The notes: generated by a model not told the origin, from the sequence alone. DNA of 52,181 bases from Pseudomonadota bacterium (GCA_018823175.1 JAHJIY010000056.1:1-52181), one strand, 5' to 3'. Shown: positions 24,921 through 35,866, counted from the stretch's first letter. Made by a program: numbers and translations.

Positions 24921-27900
24921 TTATTTTCGTAAATTATTTTCATCAAGAACCCGGCGCACAGCTGCCCCCAGCTGATTTTTACTGACAGGCTTGAGCAAAA
25001 CCTCCCGGATGCCGACCGCCCCCATTTTCAGATGGATATCCCTCTCATTGAACCCGGTACATAAGATCACCGGGAGATCGGCCCTGATCTTTAACATCTC
25101 CACCGCCAGGGTAATTCCGTTCATGTTGGGCATGGCCTGATCGGTAATGACCAGGTCATATCTGGCGGGATGATGACGGAAGGCCGCAAGGGCCTCCACA
25201 CTGCTGGTCCTGGTCGCGACTTTGTATCCGAGGCTTTCCAGATTTCTTTTACCCAGTTCAGTTAAAGGCAGCTCATCATCAACAAACAAAATACTCTCCG
25301 TACCCAAAAAAGTCCCTTCGGAAACAGGCTCTTCGACCTCTTCTCCCTCTACGGCCAACGGCAGATAGAGAAAAAAAGTAGTCCCTTGCCCAATAATACT
25401 TTCCACCCTGATCGCCCCACCCATCTGACTAACGATCCCGTGAACCACCGACAGTCCCAGACCGGTACCGTCCTCTTTCTTCTTGGTGGAAAAGTATGGT
25501 TCAAAAATGCGATGCCTGATCTCAGGGCTCATCCCATGTCCGGTATCCCTGATTTTCAGGCACAGAAATGGTCCAGCTTTCATTTCAGGATAACCATGTA
25601 AAAGGTCAGGCGCGGGTTGCTGATCATCAAGAGTAATCTCCAGAAGACCTCCATCCGGCATGGCATGAAATGAGTTGGCACACATATTCATGATAATCTG
25701 GTGAACCTGGGTGGGATCGGTAAGGACGGTGGCCTCGCCTATTTCAATATTCTGCCTGATCTCGATGGTTGAAGGAATACTTGCCCGCAAAAGTTTTAAT
25801 GCCTCTTTAACAATCAAACTGACCTGAACGGGCATAAGTTCCTTTTCGGTCTGCCGGCTGAAGGTGAGAATCTGGCGGACAAGGTTCTTGGCCCTTTCGC
25901 CGGCCTGAATCACCTGCCCCAGATCCATCATCGCTTCCTGATTCCCAGCCACCGAATCCTGCAACAGATCAGCATAGCCAAGAATGGCGGTAAGGATATT
26001 ATTGAAATCATGGGCGATGCCGCCGGCCAGAGTGCCGATGGCTTCCATTTTTTGCGCCTGGCGCAATTGGACCTGAAGTACATTCCTCTCATTCTCGGAA
26101 TTAACCCGTTCCGAAATGTCTCGAACCAGGCCGACCGCCGCAACCTTGTTATTTATCCTAACGGAAGATAACGACAGTTCCAGGGGAAACTCGGAACCGT
26201 CTTTCCTGAGCCCGGAAACCTCAAGCATAGTGCCGACCGATTTCCCCTGACCGGTTTGAAGAAACTTTTCCACTTTCCCCTTGTATTGTCTCAAATACCT
26301 CTCGGGGGCAATGAGCTGGTACAGATCCTTGCCCAGCGCCTCGCTTTGCGGATAGCCAAACATCCTGGTCGCGGCAGGATTCCAGAAGATTACCTCTCCC
26401 CGGTCACCCATCAAGATTATCGCGTCCTGGGCCGTTTCGGTGATTGCCCGATATTTTTCATCACTTTCCAGTCGTCTCTGTTCCGAACTGCGATTCTGAA
26501 TTACCACCCCTAAAACCGAGGCCATGGCCTGCAGAAACTTTTCGACCTGCTCATTGTGTTTTGCCCCGGCATCGACATAAACAGTAAACACACCGCTCAC
26601 CTGCCGGTCAGGGGCAATAATCGGCACACAATAATGGCCATGCGGCCTGATCCCGGCAAAACTGTTATCATGCCGATCATCGATCTGATCAACAAACAAC
26701 ACCTCACCGCTAACTGCTACCCGGCCGCAAAGGCATCTGCCAAGCGGCACATGATGGCAGATTTCAACCAAAGGCGCCGCAAGGTTTCGATGGGCCTTCA
26801 AAACAAGGGTTGCCGGACTTCCTTCCATAATAAATATCGCGCCCCTGTCCTGAAGGGCCAGTTCAGGTATGGCCGTGACCTGCTGCACAAAAAAATCCAG
26901 GAGTTCAGCCATCGGTGGATTTTCCAGGGCACACTTCAACAGAGAATTAAGCAGAAGGTGAACCTTATTGCTCTTCTTCAATTCCTGGGCGGTTATTTCA
27001 CGCTCATGAATTTCTGCGGCCAGAAGGGTGTTTTTTTCATGCAGTTCATCCGTCCTCTCCTCCACCCTCTTTTCCAATGAAACCTGGGCATTGCGCAAAA
27101 GTGATTCCGCTTCTGAACTAACGGCTATCTGGGCGATCAAGGGGCGAAGCATGAAAAAATAGAGGAATGGGACAATGGTCATGACCAGGACCGAAGAGTC
27201 GAAGAAGGCTCCCAGCAAAACCGATGAAGGCTTCCAAACAGAGAGAAAAATCATCACGAAGATTTCAGCTATGTAAATTGATCCTGCAATCAGGGAAAAA
27301 TAAAATAATGGGGAATGTTGACAGACGAGAACTTCTGCATTACCGAGACCGTTATTTCCTCTATTTTCCCAAAAGAAAACAACTGCCAGCAAAACGAAAA
27401 GTAAAAGGAAAGGAAGCAAGGTGGAAAGAAAAACCGCATTATTCAGCCGCCGTTGCTGTTCTGTTATATCGAAATATATTTCAACGGCCCCGGCAAATTC
27501 CCGATTTATAAACACGGGAACATACGTTTCAAGCAGATCGACCTTGGTTTCCTGACCCTCAAGGGTTTTATCGCCAATAAAGTTAAATTTTGAATATTTC
27601 CCCCCTTTGGCAACAACTGTACGAAAATAATCATTTTCATTAATCTGCCCGATATCTTTCCGGTCGGAGGAATATACGACCTTCCCTGATTTTTCGAATA
27701 TCTTTATTTTAATCAGACCGAAATCTCGCCTGACATTATCAAGCAGCTCAAGGTCATACTGCTCTTTTTCGCTCAAACCATCCGTCAAACCGGCACTAAT
27801 CATTGACGAAAGAAGAGCGGTTATCGCGCCGGCCTCTTTTTCAACATCCCAGATCAGAATTTTGCTGAAAGAAGGAACAATTACAAAAAAGTTAGCCAGC

Positions 27901-27962
27901 AGATAGACGAGAACAAATGAAGATGAAACAAAAAATATATATTTATTCTTCTTATTATACAT
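24921..27962 (-). CDS. Membrane hybrid histidine kinase: TM-sensor-TM-GAF-PAS-HisKA-HATPase-REC
   Basis: A 1013-aa sensor. TM1 is about residues 8-30; an extracytoplasmic sensor domain (about 35-175; [22 protein letters not shown]) follows, then membrane helices from about 178 to 280. Next come a coiled-coil linker ([16 protein letters not shown]), a GAF domain (about 340-495, with conserved [13 protein letters not shown]), a PAS domain (505-625), HisKA ([21 protein letters not shown]), HATPase ([13 protein letters not shown]) and a receiver ([26 protein letters not shown]). The Cys-rich GAF motif resembles that of metal- or redox-sensing hybrid kinases. It is adjacent to an HD-GYP regulator, a plausible partner. 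Confidence 0.93.
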   Translation of the reverse strand: MYNKKNKYIFFVSSSFVLVYLLANFFVIVPSFSKILIWDVEKEAGAITALLSSMISAGLTDGLSEKEQYDLELLDNVRRDFGLIKIKIFEKSGKVVYSSDRKDIGQINENDYFRTVVAKGGKYSKFNFIGDKTLEGQETKVDLLETYVPVFINREFAGAVEIYFDITEQQRRLNNAVFLSTLLPFLLLFVLLAVVFFWENRGNNGLGNAEVLVCQHSPLFYFSLIAGSIYIAEIFVMIFLSVWKPSSVLLGAFFDSSVLVMTIVPFLYFFMLRPLIAQIAVSSEAESLLRNAQVSLEKRVEERTDELHEKNTLLAAEIHEREITAQELKKSNKVHLLLNSLLKCALENPPMAELLDFFVQQVTAIPELALQDRGAIFIMEGSPATLVLKAHRNLAAPLVEICHHVPLGRCLCGRVAVSGEVLFVDQIDDRHDNSFAGIRPHGHYCVPIIAPDRQVSGVFTVYVDAGAKHNEQVEKFLQAMASVLGVVIQNRSSEQRRLESDEKYRAITETAQDAIILMGDRGEVIFWNPAATRMFGYPQSEALGKDLYQLIAPERYLRQYKGKVEKFLQTGQGKSVGTMLEVSGLRKDGSEFPLELSLSSVRINNKVAAVGLVRDISERVNSENERNVLQVQLRQAQKMEAIGTLAGGIAHDFNNILTAILGYADLLQDSVAGNQEAMMDLGQVIQAGERAKNLVRQILTFSRQTEKELMPVQVSLIVKEALKLLRASIPSTIEIRQNIEIGEATVLTDPTQVHQIIMNMCANSFHAMPDGGLLEITLDDQQPAPDLLHGYPEMKAGPFLCLKIRDTGHGMSPEIRHRIFEPYFSTKKKEDGTGLGLSVVHGIVSQMGGAIRVESIIGQGTTFFLYLPLAVEGEEVEEPVSEGTFLGTESILFVDDELPLTELGKRNLESLGYKVATRTSSVEALAAFRHHPARYDLVITDQAMPNMNGITLAVEMLKIRADLPVILCTGFNERDIHLKMGAVGIREVLLKPVSKNQLGAAVRRVLDENNLRK

Positions 27963-28047
27963 ATATATCTATTGTTACCTGTTTAGCGGAATTACCTGGT
28001 CTTAGATGACAATTTGTAACGTTGATCACAGCTATTAATTGAGATAC

Positions 28048-29112
28048 TCAAGAGATAATATCATCGGCAAACTTTTCTTTTACTTTCAGTACCTCGGCCA
28101 TGGAATCCAGAAATAAGTCCACCAATCCCGGATCAAAATGAGTACCCTTGCCTTCCATAATAATCTCCACTGCCTTATCAACGGAATAGGCCTTCTTATA
28201 AACCCGATCAAAAGTCAGGGCGTCGAAAACATCGCAGATCGCGGCAATCCTGCCTTCCAGAGGGATATCTTCACCACTGAGCCCTTCGGGATAACCGCTA
28301 CCGTCATATTTTTCATGGTGGGTTTTGGCAATCAGCGCCCCCAGACCAAGCAACTCAGAACTCGAATCGCTCAGGATCCGAAAGCCGATCATCGTATGTG
28401 TCTTGATGATTTCAAACTCCTGTTCGGTCAGGCGGCCCGGTTTTAAGAGAATCTCATCCGGTACCCCGATCTTGCCCACATCATGCAGGGGGCTGGCGGT
28501 CCGGATCAATTCACACCGCTCCGTATCCAGCCCAATCTTCTCAGCCAGCAACTTGCAGTAGTGGCTCATTCTCACCGTATGATGGGCGGTATCGTTATCA
28601 CGAAATTCAGCCGCCCGGGCAAGACAACTGATCGTCTCTTCCCGGGAATTGCGAACCTCAGCTTCCTTATCGCGGAGCTCTCTGGTCCGATCCAACACCA
28701 GTTGGTCCATCTCCTTACTAAACAACCGGTTCTGCAACTCAAGTTCCCGCAAGCGGATGGCGTTGGCAATATTGATGACCGTTTCGCTCTTATCAAAGGG
28801 CTTAATCAGATAACTGTAAGCGCCAAGCTCAAGAACCCGGGAAGAGATCCGACGATCATCAACCGCCGTGGCCATCACCACTGCCATGTCACTGTACTTC
28901 CTTCTTGTTTCTTCCAGCAGTTCAACCCCGGTCATTCCGGGCATATTGATGTCTGAAACAAGCACCGAGAAGGATTTGTGCTCGAGTAATTCAAGGGCCT
29001 CCATGGCGCTGGCCGCAGTTGTACAATTATAGTTTTCCCCCTGTAGCCATCGCGAAAGCAGGTCCCTGACCGGCTTTTCATCATCAACAATCAATATTTC
29101 ATGCTTAGCCAT
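28048..29112 (-). CDS. REC-HD-GYP response regulator (c-di-GMP phosphodiesterase)
   Basis: A 354-aa regulator. The receiver occupies residues 1-120 (ILIVDDEKPVRDLLSRWL; phospho-Asp in VLVSDINMPGMTG), a helical linker (VLDRTRELRDKEAEV) follows, then the HD-GYP domain (about 160-340). Catalytic motifs are intact: HDVGKIGVPDEIL, HHEKYDGSGYPEGL and AICDVFDALTFDR. HD-GYP enzymes hydrolyse c-di-GMP and commonly favour motility over attachment. It lies 85 bp upstream of the membrane hybrid kinase in transcription order, so a phosphorelay is plausible. Confidence 0.94.
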   Translation of the reverse strand: MAKHEILIVDDEKPVRDLLSRWLQGENYNCTTAASAMEALELLEHKSFSVLVSDINMPGMTGVELLEETRRKYSDMAVVMATAVDDRRISSRVLELGAYSYLIKPFDKSETVINIANAIRLRELELQNRLFSKEMDQLVLDRTRELRDKEAEVRNSREETISCLARAAEFRDNDTAHHTVRMSHYCKLLAEKIGLDTERCELIRTASPLHDVGKIGVPDEILLKPGRLTEQEFEIIKTHTMIGFRILSDSSSELLGLGALIAKTHHEKYDGSGYPEGLSGEDIPLEGRIAAICDVFDALTFDRVYKKAYSVDKAVEIIMEGKGTHFDPGLVDLFLDSMAEVLKVKEKFADDIIS

Positions 29113-29201
29113 AGCTCAATCACACCTGTATTCTTTTCTCGTTTGTGGCCGGCAAGAGCTTTACTTCAAAAGTACCTTTAAAATTAAAGGGGTGAAAAAT
29201 C

Positions 29202-29381
29202 ATGACAACTAATCAACTTTATCAATCGACAAAAACCAGAAAAAATCCTTTTCAATACTTCAGGTTATCATATTTAGAAACCTTAAATAATTTTTTTCAA
29301 CTTACCTTCATTGAAGCTCCCCGCGGCAAGCCACGGGGAATCTCCGTATGGAAGGATACTTTCATCAGATTCGCTCACTAA
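29202..29381 (+). CDS. Doubtful small ORF (59 aa) ahead of and into the REP pair
   Basis: ATG at 29202 is preceded by AAAGGGGTGA at good spacing. The frame runs 59 codons: MTTNQLYQSTKTRKNPFQYF, a Phe/Leu-rich middle, then residues read through the first REP-like palindrome, ending in TAA at 29379. No family is recognised. A good ribosome site favours it; running into a repeat and having no signature argue against. Confidence 0.22.
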   Translation: MTTNQLYQSTKTRKNPFQYFRLSYLETLNNFFQLTFIEAPRGKPRGISVWKDTFIRFAH

Positions 29382-29401
29382 CCCCGCAGCAAGCTGCGGG
29401 G
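29319..29401. repeat. Pair of REP-like palindromes
   Basis: CCCCGCGGC-AA-GCCACGGGG (29319-29338, one mismatch) and CCCCGCAGC-AA-GCTGCGGGG (29382-29401, perfect 9-bp stem) are 43 bp apart and each is followed by GGAAT-type text. They form a BIME-like pair in a 602-bp gene-poor stretch. I recall similar GC-rich palindromes in Desulfobacterota genomes. No RAYT transposase is present here. The remainder of the gap (29402-29714) shows nothing recognisable. Confidence 0.7.
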
Positions 29402-29714
29402 AATGCGTTTCGCTTTGCATGTTCAATAATTACCAATTTCGGGACGCTCCCAGGGCGACGATAAAAGAGTCATCTCTTTGCAGAATCCATTGCTCTCAAA
29501 CTGCGGCACACAGACTAACTCTTTTAGCTCCCCCCAAAGGCACAACCCGATTAACACGGAAAACTTCTCATAACTAATCAAAAACAAAATGGACACTGCA
29601 GGAAAATGGCAAAAAAGCGATTGGAATTAAGGAAAAAATGTTGAAAAAACAGACTGCGGTTTTGACTAAAGGCTGAACTTCATAATTGTCAGGCTTGCAA
29701 TGATTTGTTGCACA

Positions 29715-30410
29715 TCATTCTTCATGGCCGAAATGATCGGATAAATTCCATAACGGGGTAATCTTGCGAATCCTTTTAGGGGGAAGCTTATCCCAGATGA
29801 TCTTAGCCCCGGTAAAACTCTCGGCACTCAATTCAATGACTTGCTCCCCAGTGATAATTACGTTTAACTTCACGTCCCACTCATCCTGCGGCACCTGTGC
29901 CACCACCTGCCCTTCATCCACCAGGGCACAGAGATAAACGTTCAACGCCAGAGCGTTGTTTTCAGTAAAAATAGCGCAGGAAAGATCAAAAAAACCAAGC
30001 CCATCGCCGAGTCGTCCTCCCTCCCGGTCAACCGCTACAGCCCCTGCGACTAATAATCCAACCTGCAGACCGGCTATTTCTTCCTGACTCAGCCTTTGAC
30101 CGAAATCAGCCAATCCCTTATAAGTGACGGCATGGCCCAATTTCATAAAAGGAATGGAATAAGGTTTCAACAGAAAAAAACCTTCTTTCAGCCCTGGAGC
30201 GGGCATAATAAGTTCTTTGCCGTCCAACAGGGCATTAATCCTGACCTGGGTTAAAACATCATCCGGCCCGACAAAAACCTGCTTTGCCTGGCGATAAATC
30301 GGCAGCCGGCGCAAGGCCTCCGCCGCCTTGCCTGACTTTTGCAAAATATTACCGAAAGGCCCCGGACCAAGCTCGGCCCGCAAACTGTTCTTTTCATTTA
30401 CGGCTGACAT
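29715..30410 (-). CDS. 5-formyltetrahydrofolate cyclo-ligase family protein
   Basis: The family converts 5-formyl-THF to 5,10-methenyl-THF with ATP. The 231-aa protein shows the fold: FVGPDDVLTQVRINALLDGKELIMPAP, then FFLLKP, the AVAVDREGGRLGDGLGFFDL nucleotide/folate loop, and the C-terminal VIELSAESF. The usual N-terminal Arg-rich start is partly replaced (the N-terminus looks diverged), so an MTHFSD-like relative is possible. It is preceded by the D,D-carboxypeptidase gene (90-bp gap) and followed by the REP region. Confidence 0.8.
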   Translation of the reverse strand: MSAVNEKNSLRAELGPGPFGNILQKSGKAAEALRRLPIYRQAKQVFVGPDDVLTQVRINALLDGKELIMPAPGLKEGFFLLKPYSIPFMKLGHAVTYKGLADFGQRLSQEEIAGLQVGLLVAGAVAVDREGGRLGDGLGFFDLSCAIFTENNALALNVYLCALVDEGQVVAQVPQDEWDVKLNVIITGEQVIELSAESFTGAKIIWDKLPPKRIRKITPLWNLSDHFGHEE

Positions 30411-30500
30411 AGTGGGGTATCAAGATATCCAAAGGAAATGATCGTTCATCGGGCCACTGCCGGATACGTGTATGGCTAAACGATAAGACAACAATTATAT

Positions 30501-31598
30501 TTAAAGATGTGAGATCTTATTGATTTCCGAAATAACCTGCAGACTATACCCCTGCTTCGGAGAAGTCATATCCGTCAGAACTGAATCATGATCGGAAGAG
30601 TCCTGCGCAAACACCGCCCCTTCCTCGATTTTCTTGGCAAAGCCATATTCAACCAGAGTATAGATATCATCCCACATGGTCTCACTGCCCATAATCGCGA
30701 CCGTCAATTCAATACCATCCCGGCTGAATTTTCCCACGTAGGTCTGACGGGCGGCATTGGTATAACCGGTCTTGCCTCCCTCGGTGCCGTCGACCGTCCA
30801 TAGTGCCCGGTTGTGGGTCCGCAACATCTTGCCGTCTTTCGTTCTGACCTTGGAAGTTGCCATCTTCCGGGCAAATTCCTCATTTTCCATTGCCTTATTA
30901 AAAATTACCGCCAGATCCCGAACCGTAGACTTCTGACCTCTGACGGTCAAACCAGTGGCGGTTTTGCATACTGTATTCCTGGCACCCCAGATTTTGGCCT
31001 TATAAGTCATCAACTTGGCAAAAATCCGCTCCGAGCCGGCTATCTTCTCGGCCAGAGCAACACTGGCATCATTGGCCGACGACAGCAGGACCGCGTTAAT
31101 CAAGTCATCGGCCGGATATGATTTGCCGCGCTTGAGATAGATCTTGGAACGAGGCATCTCGGCGGCTTTGCGACTCGTTTTCACCAAATCTGTTTTCTCC
31201 AGAGACTGCAGGGCGAGCAGGCCGGTAATGATCTTGATGGTGCTGGCGGGTTGCGCCGCAACATCAGGCGCCTGGGCATAAACTATGTCACCGGTTTCCG
31301 AATCAATGACCAGGGCGCTGCGCGAAGATATTTTGCGACGAACAGACTGAGCGGAAAGATTACTTCCATTCCGGGGCTTTCGTTTAATATCGCTGTCATC
31401 GGTCAGATTAACGATCGATCGTTGATGACGACCAGCCGATCTGCTTTGCGCCGCATCGGCAGGTAATGATTTATGGATTGATTTCAATACCTTTGAAAAT
31501 GATTGGGAACTGCTACTTTGAGAGTATGCCGGGACACCAGGCAAAGAAAAGAAAAACAGAAACAGAAGTACCAAAAGTTTTCGGACCGGAATAGTCAT
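30501..31598 (-). CDS. D-alanyl-D-alanine carboxypeptidase (PBP5/6 family)
   Basis: A periplasmic peptidase trimming the terminal D-Ala of murein pentapeptides. A signal peptide covers about residues 1-26 (LLVLLFLFFFSLPGVPAYS), followed by a Ser/Arg-rich linker to about 85. The serine peptidase S11 domain then has all three motifs: STIK (in AQPASTIKIITGL), SAN (in LLSSANDASVAL) and KTG (in EGGKTGYTNAA). The C-terminal beta domain of PBP5 is largely missing, so the protein is a short DacF-like type. Confidence 0.9.
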   Translation of the reverse strand: MTIPVRKLLVLLFLFFFSLPGVPAYSQSSSSQSFSKVLKSIHKSLPADAAQSRSAGRHQRSIVNLTDDSDIKRKPRNGSNLSAQSVRRKISSRSALVIDSETGDIVYAQAPDVAAQPASTIKIITGLLALQSLEKTDLVKTSRKAAEMPRSKIYLKRGKSYPADDLINAVLLSSANDASVALAEKIAGSERIFAKLMTYKAKIWGARNTVCKTATGLTVRGQKSTVRDLAVIFNKAMENEEFARKMATSKVRTKDGKMLRTHNRALWTVDGTEGGKTGYTNAARQTYVGKFSRDGIELTVAIMGSETMWDDIYTLVEYGFAKKIEEGAVFAQDSSDHDSVLTDMTSPKQGYSLQVISEINKISHL

Positions 31599-31752
31599 CT
31601 CTTATCAAACTCTTTGGGTTATATTTATTTCTTTAATTATTTAACAACGTTATCTCTATTCCCATCTAAATTCAACAGCTAAAGAAAAGCAAGGACATTT
31701 TATCCTATCTCATTGTTTATGTGACTCTATCAAGACCAAGATAGCACAAAAA

Positions 31753-31794
31753 ACCACATCATGTGGTGTGCCGTTAAATTGCCGAGCACCACAT
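31753..31794. promoter_or_regulatory. Palindrome and third half-site between dac and ogt
   Basis: ACCACAT-C-ATGTGGT is a perfect 15-bp palindrome at 31753-31767. A third ACCACAT occurs at 31788-31794, so the same half-site appears three times in 42 bp. It lies in the 283-bp intergenic region between the divergent carboxypeptidase and ogt genes, a natural place for an operator. Nothing else recognised there. Confidence 0.45.
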
Positions 31795-31881
31795 AAGGTA
31801 ATTTTAAGCCAAATTATTTTTTTTACATTATATTAAAAAAACACCTAAACATACGTAACCATAAATAAAATTGAATAATAC

Positions 31882-32415
31882 ATGAAGAATCTCACCATCG
31901 AATTAAAGGCCCTTACCTTCCATCTGATTATTTTAAATGACCAGATCATCCACCTCTCCTTTTCGCCGGACTCCCACCAGCAGGCCATAAAAAAAATTAG
32001 CCGGCAGCAGCCCATTTTCCCGCTCAAGTCAGGGCCTGAAAAGGACAAATTAATCACCGAGTTCAAACGCTACTTTGCAGGGCAGCCATACAACCTCCCC
32101 TGGTCGACTCAAGCACCATTCTATTCTTCGGGCAGCGCCTTTCAGCAGGAAGTATGGGAATTGATCAGGGCAATACCCCGCGGCAAGGTCATGACCTACG
32201 GTGAACTGGCGGCTGAACTAGGCGGCAAAGGTTACGCCCGGGCAGTAGGCCGGGCCTGCAACACCAATCCTCTGGCGCTTATTGTCCCCTGTCACCGGGT
32301 GGTGGGGGTAAAAGATATCGGCGGTTTTGCCGGAGGCCGGCTAATCAAGAAAAGGTTACTGGAAATCGAAGGGATCTTTGATGATGGCGGACAAAGACAA
32401 CTACCTCTAAAATAA
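31882..32415 (+). CDS. ogt: Methylated-DNA--protein-cysteine methyltransferase
   Basis: Repairs O6-alkylguanine by suicidal transfer to its active-site Cys. The 177-aa protein has the helix-turn-helix and Arg-finger region GSAFQQEVWELIRAIPRGKVMTYGELAAELGGKGYARAVGRACNTNP. The active site PCHRVVG follows (in LALIVPCHRVVGVKDIGGFAGG). The N-terminal Ada-like domain is short. It is convergent with cheB, the stop codons abutting with no gap. Confidence 0.95.
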   Translation: MKNLTIELKALTFHLIILNDQIIHLSFSPDSHQQAIKKISRQQPIFPLKSGPEKDKLITEFKRYFAGQPYNLPWSTQAPFYSSGSAFQQEVWELIRAIPRGKVMTYGELAAELGGKGYARAVGRACNTNPLALIVPCHRVVGVKDIGGFAGGRLIKKRLLEIEGIFDDGGQRQLPLK

Positions 32416-33447
<1,032 letters not shown>

Positions 33448-33523
33448 TCAGATAAATTCCCTTTTCCCGAATATTTATATGACATCCCCTGAAACAATCA
33501 CCGGTGAATAAAACAGTATCCGG

Positions 33524-34009
33524 TTATTTTTGACAGGTTTCGCAAGCACCAACCGCCGCACAATCGACCCACAACAACCCAAATTCCGTCTCAAAAACAC
33601 AAAGATCCGGGAAAACAGCCAACTGCTCAGGAGAAAAACCGGTTATCTCCTGCGCCTCCGGGATGTCCAGAGAACAAACTCCCTCGAAGTCAATCTTTCC
33701 AAGCAGGCAACCGACCGTCATGTTGGCGCACTCTTTTATCGTATCAACCACCTGCCGATCCTCAAGGTCAGACTCTTTTATCCCCATGAAATTTGCCGAT
33801 ACCTTCCGGGCCAAGGCCAAAGGAAAATAAAAACGGACCTTGCCACTCTCCTGATGGTTAAAACCGATTACCGCCTCAATGCTATCCCCCCCACCCTGCC
33901 AGCTTTCCGCCGGCGGGAATTCATCCAGGGGCTCTATCGGCACAAAAAACATGGTGCCGAAAATCTCGGCCAAGGTCGCGTATACTGCCTTCTGCAAACT
34001 ATCTTTCAT
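33524..34009 (-). CDS. cheX: CheX/CheC-type chemotaxis phosphatase
   Basis: A 161-aa CheX-like protein predicted to dephosphorylate CheY-P. The CheC/CheX active-site ExxN occurs as ECAN in VVDTIKECANMTVGCLLGKI. Preceding YFPLALARKVSANFMGI and the early ATLAEIFGTMFFV helix fit the fold. Several Cys residues, including a CETCQ tail, are unusual and might bind metal or form a disulfide. It lies between cheY and cheB; no CheZ is present. Confidence 0.82.
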   Translation of the reverse strand: MKDSLQKAVYATLAEIFGTMFFVPIEPLDEFPPAESWQGGGDSIEAVIGFNHQESGKVRFYFPLALARKVSANFMGIKESDLEDRQVVDTIKECANMTVGCLLGKIDFEGVCSLDIPEAQEITGFSPEQLAVFPDLCVFETEFGLLWVDCAAVGACETCQK

Positions 34010-34030
34010 CCAGCCAGGTTCCTTTGGTCG

Positions 34031-34477
34031 TTAAAAGTCAAAATTATCATCCTGCACATCTCCGATTTCCTGCACCAAATCTTCCCGCTTTACCTTATAG
34101 GCCTTCTCCAGAACATCGAGCAATACCGCTTTAATGGTCTCCGGGACAAAAGGTTTGGTCACGTATCCGGCCACTCCCAGTTTGTCGGCCGCATCCATTC
34201 GGGCCGCACTTGATTCCGTGGTGATAAAAATCACCGGAATTCTTTTAAAATCATCATTACTGACGATTTCCTTAAGTAATTCCATGCCGCCCATCTCCGG
34301 CATATTGATATCGGAGAGGATGACATCAACCCACTCTTTTTCAACAATGGCCAGAGCCTGCCGACCATCTGCCGCCTCATAAAATTCACCGACCGGCACC
34401 CCGGACATCTCCACCACCCTTTTCACCACTGAGCGCATCGTTTCCGAGTCATCAACTACCATGATGTTGAAGGCCAT
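34031..34477 (-). CDS. cheY: CheY-like single-domain response regulator
   Basis: A 148-aa receiver with MVVDDSETMRSVVKRV at the start and phospho-Asp in VILSDINMPEMGGMELL. It has the Thr of IFITTESS and the Lys of VTKPF, plus a short extra C-terminal helix (VKREDLVQEIGDVQDDNFDF). The frame extends upstream to 34609, but the ATG at 34477 begins the receiver and follows GGGAAGAAG. It should carry the CheA signal to the flagellar motor or to the HDOD protein. Confidence 0.92.
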   Translation of the reverse strand: MAFNIMVVDDSETMRSVVKRVVEMSGVPVGEFYEAADGRQALAIVEKEWVDVILSDINMPEMGGMELLKEIVSNDDFKRIPVIFITTESSAARMDAADKLGVAGYVTKPFVPETIKAVLLDVLEKAYKVKREDLVQEIGDVQDDNFDF

Positions 34478-34505
34478 ATCACTTCTTCCCCACAAAAAAA
34501 CAAAA

Positions 34506-35351
34506 TCAAATATGAAACAACTCTTCAGCCTTGTCCATTTCCGTGTCCAGATCAACCAGCATCTTGTCCATCTCTTTTTCTTTGATCCCAAGCCTTGCCA
34601 GCGCCTCACCCTGGACTTTATTGGCCAGACCGTCAGCCCCGACCCCGATCCCGATTGAGATCACCAGACTGTTGGCCAAACCTATTACGGCCGACAAATG
34701 CGACTTGCTAAGAACATCGTGGTCATGATGCTGTCTTACCGCTTCAATCATTTCCGGGCTAAAGTTCCATTTTTCCAGAATCATCCCACCCAGTTCGGCA
34801 TGGGTTATTCCCAGATAATCCTGCTCCGCCTCGGAAAAAGTACATTCTTCCTCAAACACCCGATCCATAATCCGCTGGAAATCATCCGCGACAAAACTGC
34901 TCAAAACCCTTTTGCCGATATCATGTAGCAGGCCGGTGGTAAAGGCCGATCCGGTATCAACATCTGCAAACCGCAAAGCCAACATCCTGGACATTATTGC
35001 GGTAGCCACCGAATGTTTCCACAAATCACCCTGCCCCAGCTGGTATCCTTCACCAACCGCCCCTTTATAAAATCGAGCGCTGCTGCAGGTAATGATTATG
35101 TCTTTCAAGATATCGTGGCCGATCACCACCAGGGCCTCATCTAACGAAGAAACCTGCCGCGGCAAGCCAAAATACGCAGCGTTACAAATCTTTAATATAT
35201 TAGCGGTTATGGCCTGATCGTACTTGATTACTTCCGCCAGCTCCTTGGCCCGGACCTCGGGGTTATCCATCATCTCCATCACCCGCATCGCCACTTTCGG
35301 AAATGATGGTATATGTTTGACCAGAGCAACAATTTCTTCAGCGCGACTCAT
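34506..35351 (-). CDS. HDOD domain signalling protein
   Basis: A 281-aa protein with one HDOD domain (about residues 10-210): VKHIPSFPKVAMRVMEMMDNPE, ILKICNAAYFGLPRQVSSLDEALVVIGHDILKDI and TGLLHDIGKRVLSSF. HDOD proteins act as signalling scaffolds, often downstream of CheY-like receivers, and lack confirmed catalysis. The start overlaps the cheD stop by four bases (ATGA), and cheY follows after 28 bp, so its place is in the chemotaxis pathway. Confidence 0.92.
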   Translation of the reverse strand: MSRAEEIVALVKHIPSFPKVAMRVMEMMDNPEVRAKELAEVIKYDQAITANILKICNAAYFGLPRQVSSLDEALVVIGHDILKDIIITCSSARFYKGAVGEGYQLGQGDLWKHSVATAIMSRMLALRFADVDTGSAFTTGLLHDIGKRVLSSFVADDFQRIMDRVFEEECTFSEAEQDYLGITHAELGGMILEKWNFSPEMIEAVRQHHDHDVLSKSHLSAVIGLANSLVISIGIGVGADGLANKVQGEALARLGIKEKEMDKMLVDLDTEMDKAEELFHI

Positions 35352-35830
35352 ATCTCAAATTCCCCCTTCCCGGAAATCTTCACGCGGGTAACACCAGTCC
35401 CAATCTCCAAACTAACGGTACGATTCACCGTGCCGCCGATATCTTCCTTGTTGATCATGACCTTGTTTTTCAAAAACATCTGACGAAGAATCATATAATT
35501 CCTCTTGCCGATATTAAAAATACCGTCCGAGTCCATGATCTGCCCCCCGCCGAAGACCTTAACTACCATATTGCTCTTGCTGGCCCCAAGGGTATATAGT
35601 TCCTTGAAAAGACGAGGAATACCCTTATCGGCAAACATAAATGGCTTTTCCTCGGCCTTTTTCGGATCGAGTTTGGAATCTGGCAACATATAGTGCAGAA
35701 GACCACCGGCCTTGACCGCAGGGTCCCAGATCACCAGCCCGATACATGACCCCAGGGAATAGGTGATCAGAATATCGTCCGGCTTGTTACTGATCTGCAT
35801 ATCAGATATTCCGACGACAATTTTTCCCAT
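35348..35830 (-). CDS. cheD: Chemoreceptor glutamine deamidase CheD
   Basis: Deamidates specific receptor Gln residues and, in several species, pairs with CheC/CheX. The 160-aa protein has the catalytic pair: Cys in TYSLGSCIGLVIWDP and His in AGGLLHYMLPDS. KVFGGGQIMDS and IGGTVNRTVSLEIGTGVTRVK follow as in the family. It is translationally coupled to the HDOD gene downstream. Presence with a CheX-type phosphatase fits known CheC/CheD cross-talk. Confidence 0.95.
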   Translation of the reverse strand: MGKIVVGISDMQISNKPDDILITYSLGSCIGLVIWDPAVKAGGLLHYMLPDSKLDPKKAEEKPFMFADKGIPRLFKELYTLGASKSNMVVKVFGGGQIMDSDGIFNIGKRNYMILRQMFLKNKVMINKEDIGGTVNRTVSLEIGTGVTRVKISGKGEFEI

Positions 35831-35866
35831 GTACTTTACAATCCCGGAAATGAAGAAATTATGGCC

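Noticed and set aside
29311-29577. An 88-codon plus-strand frame through the REP pair
   Set aside because: It translates the palindromes and has no domain; repeat-derived frame.
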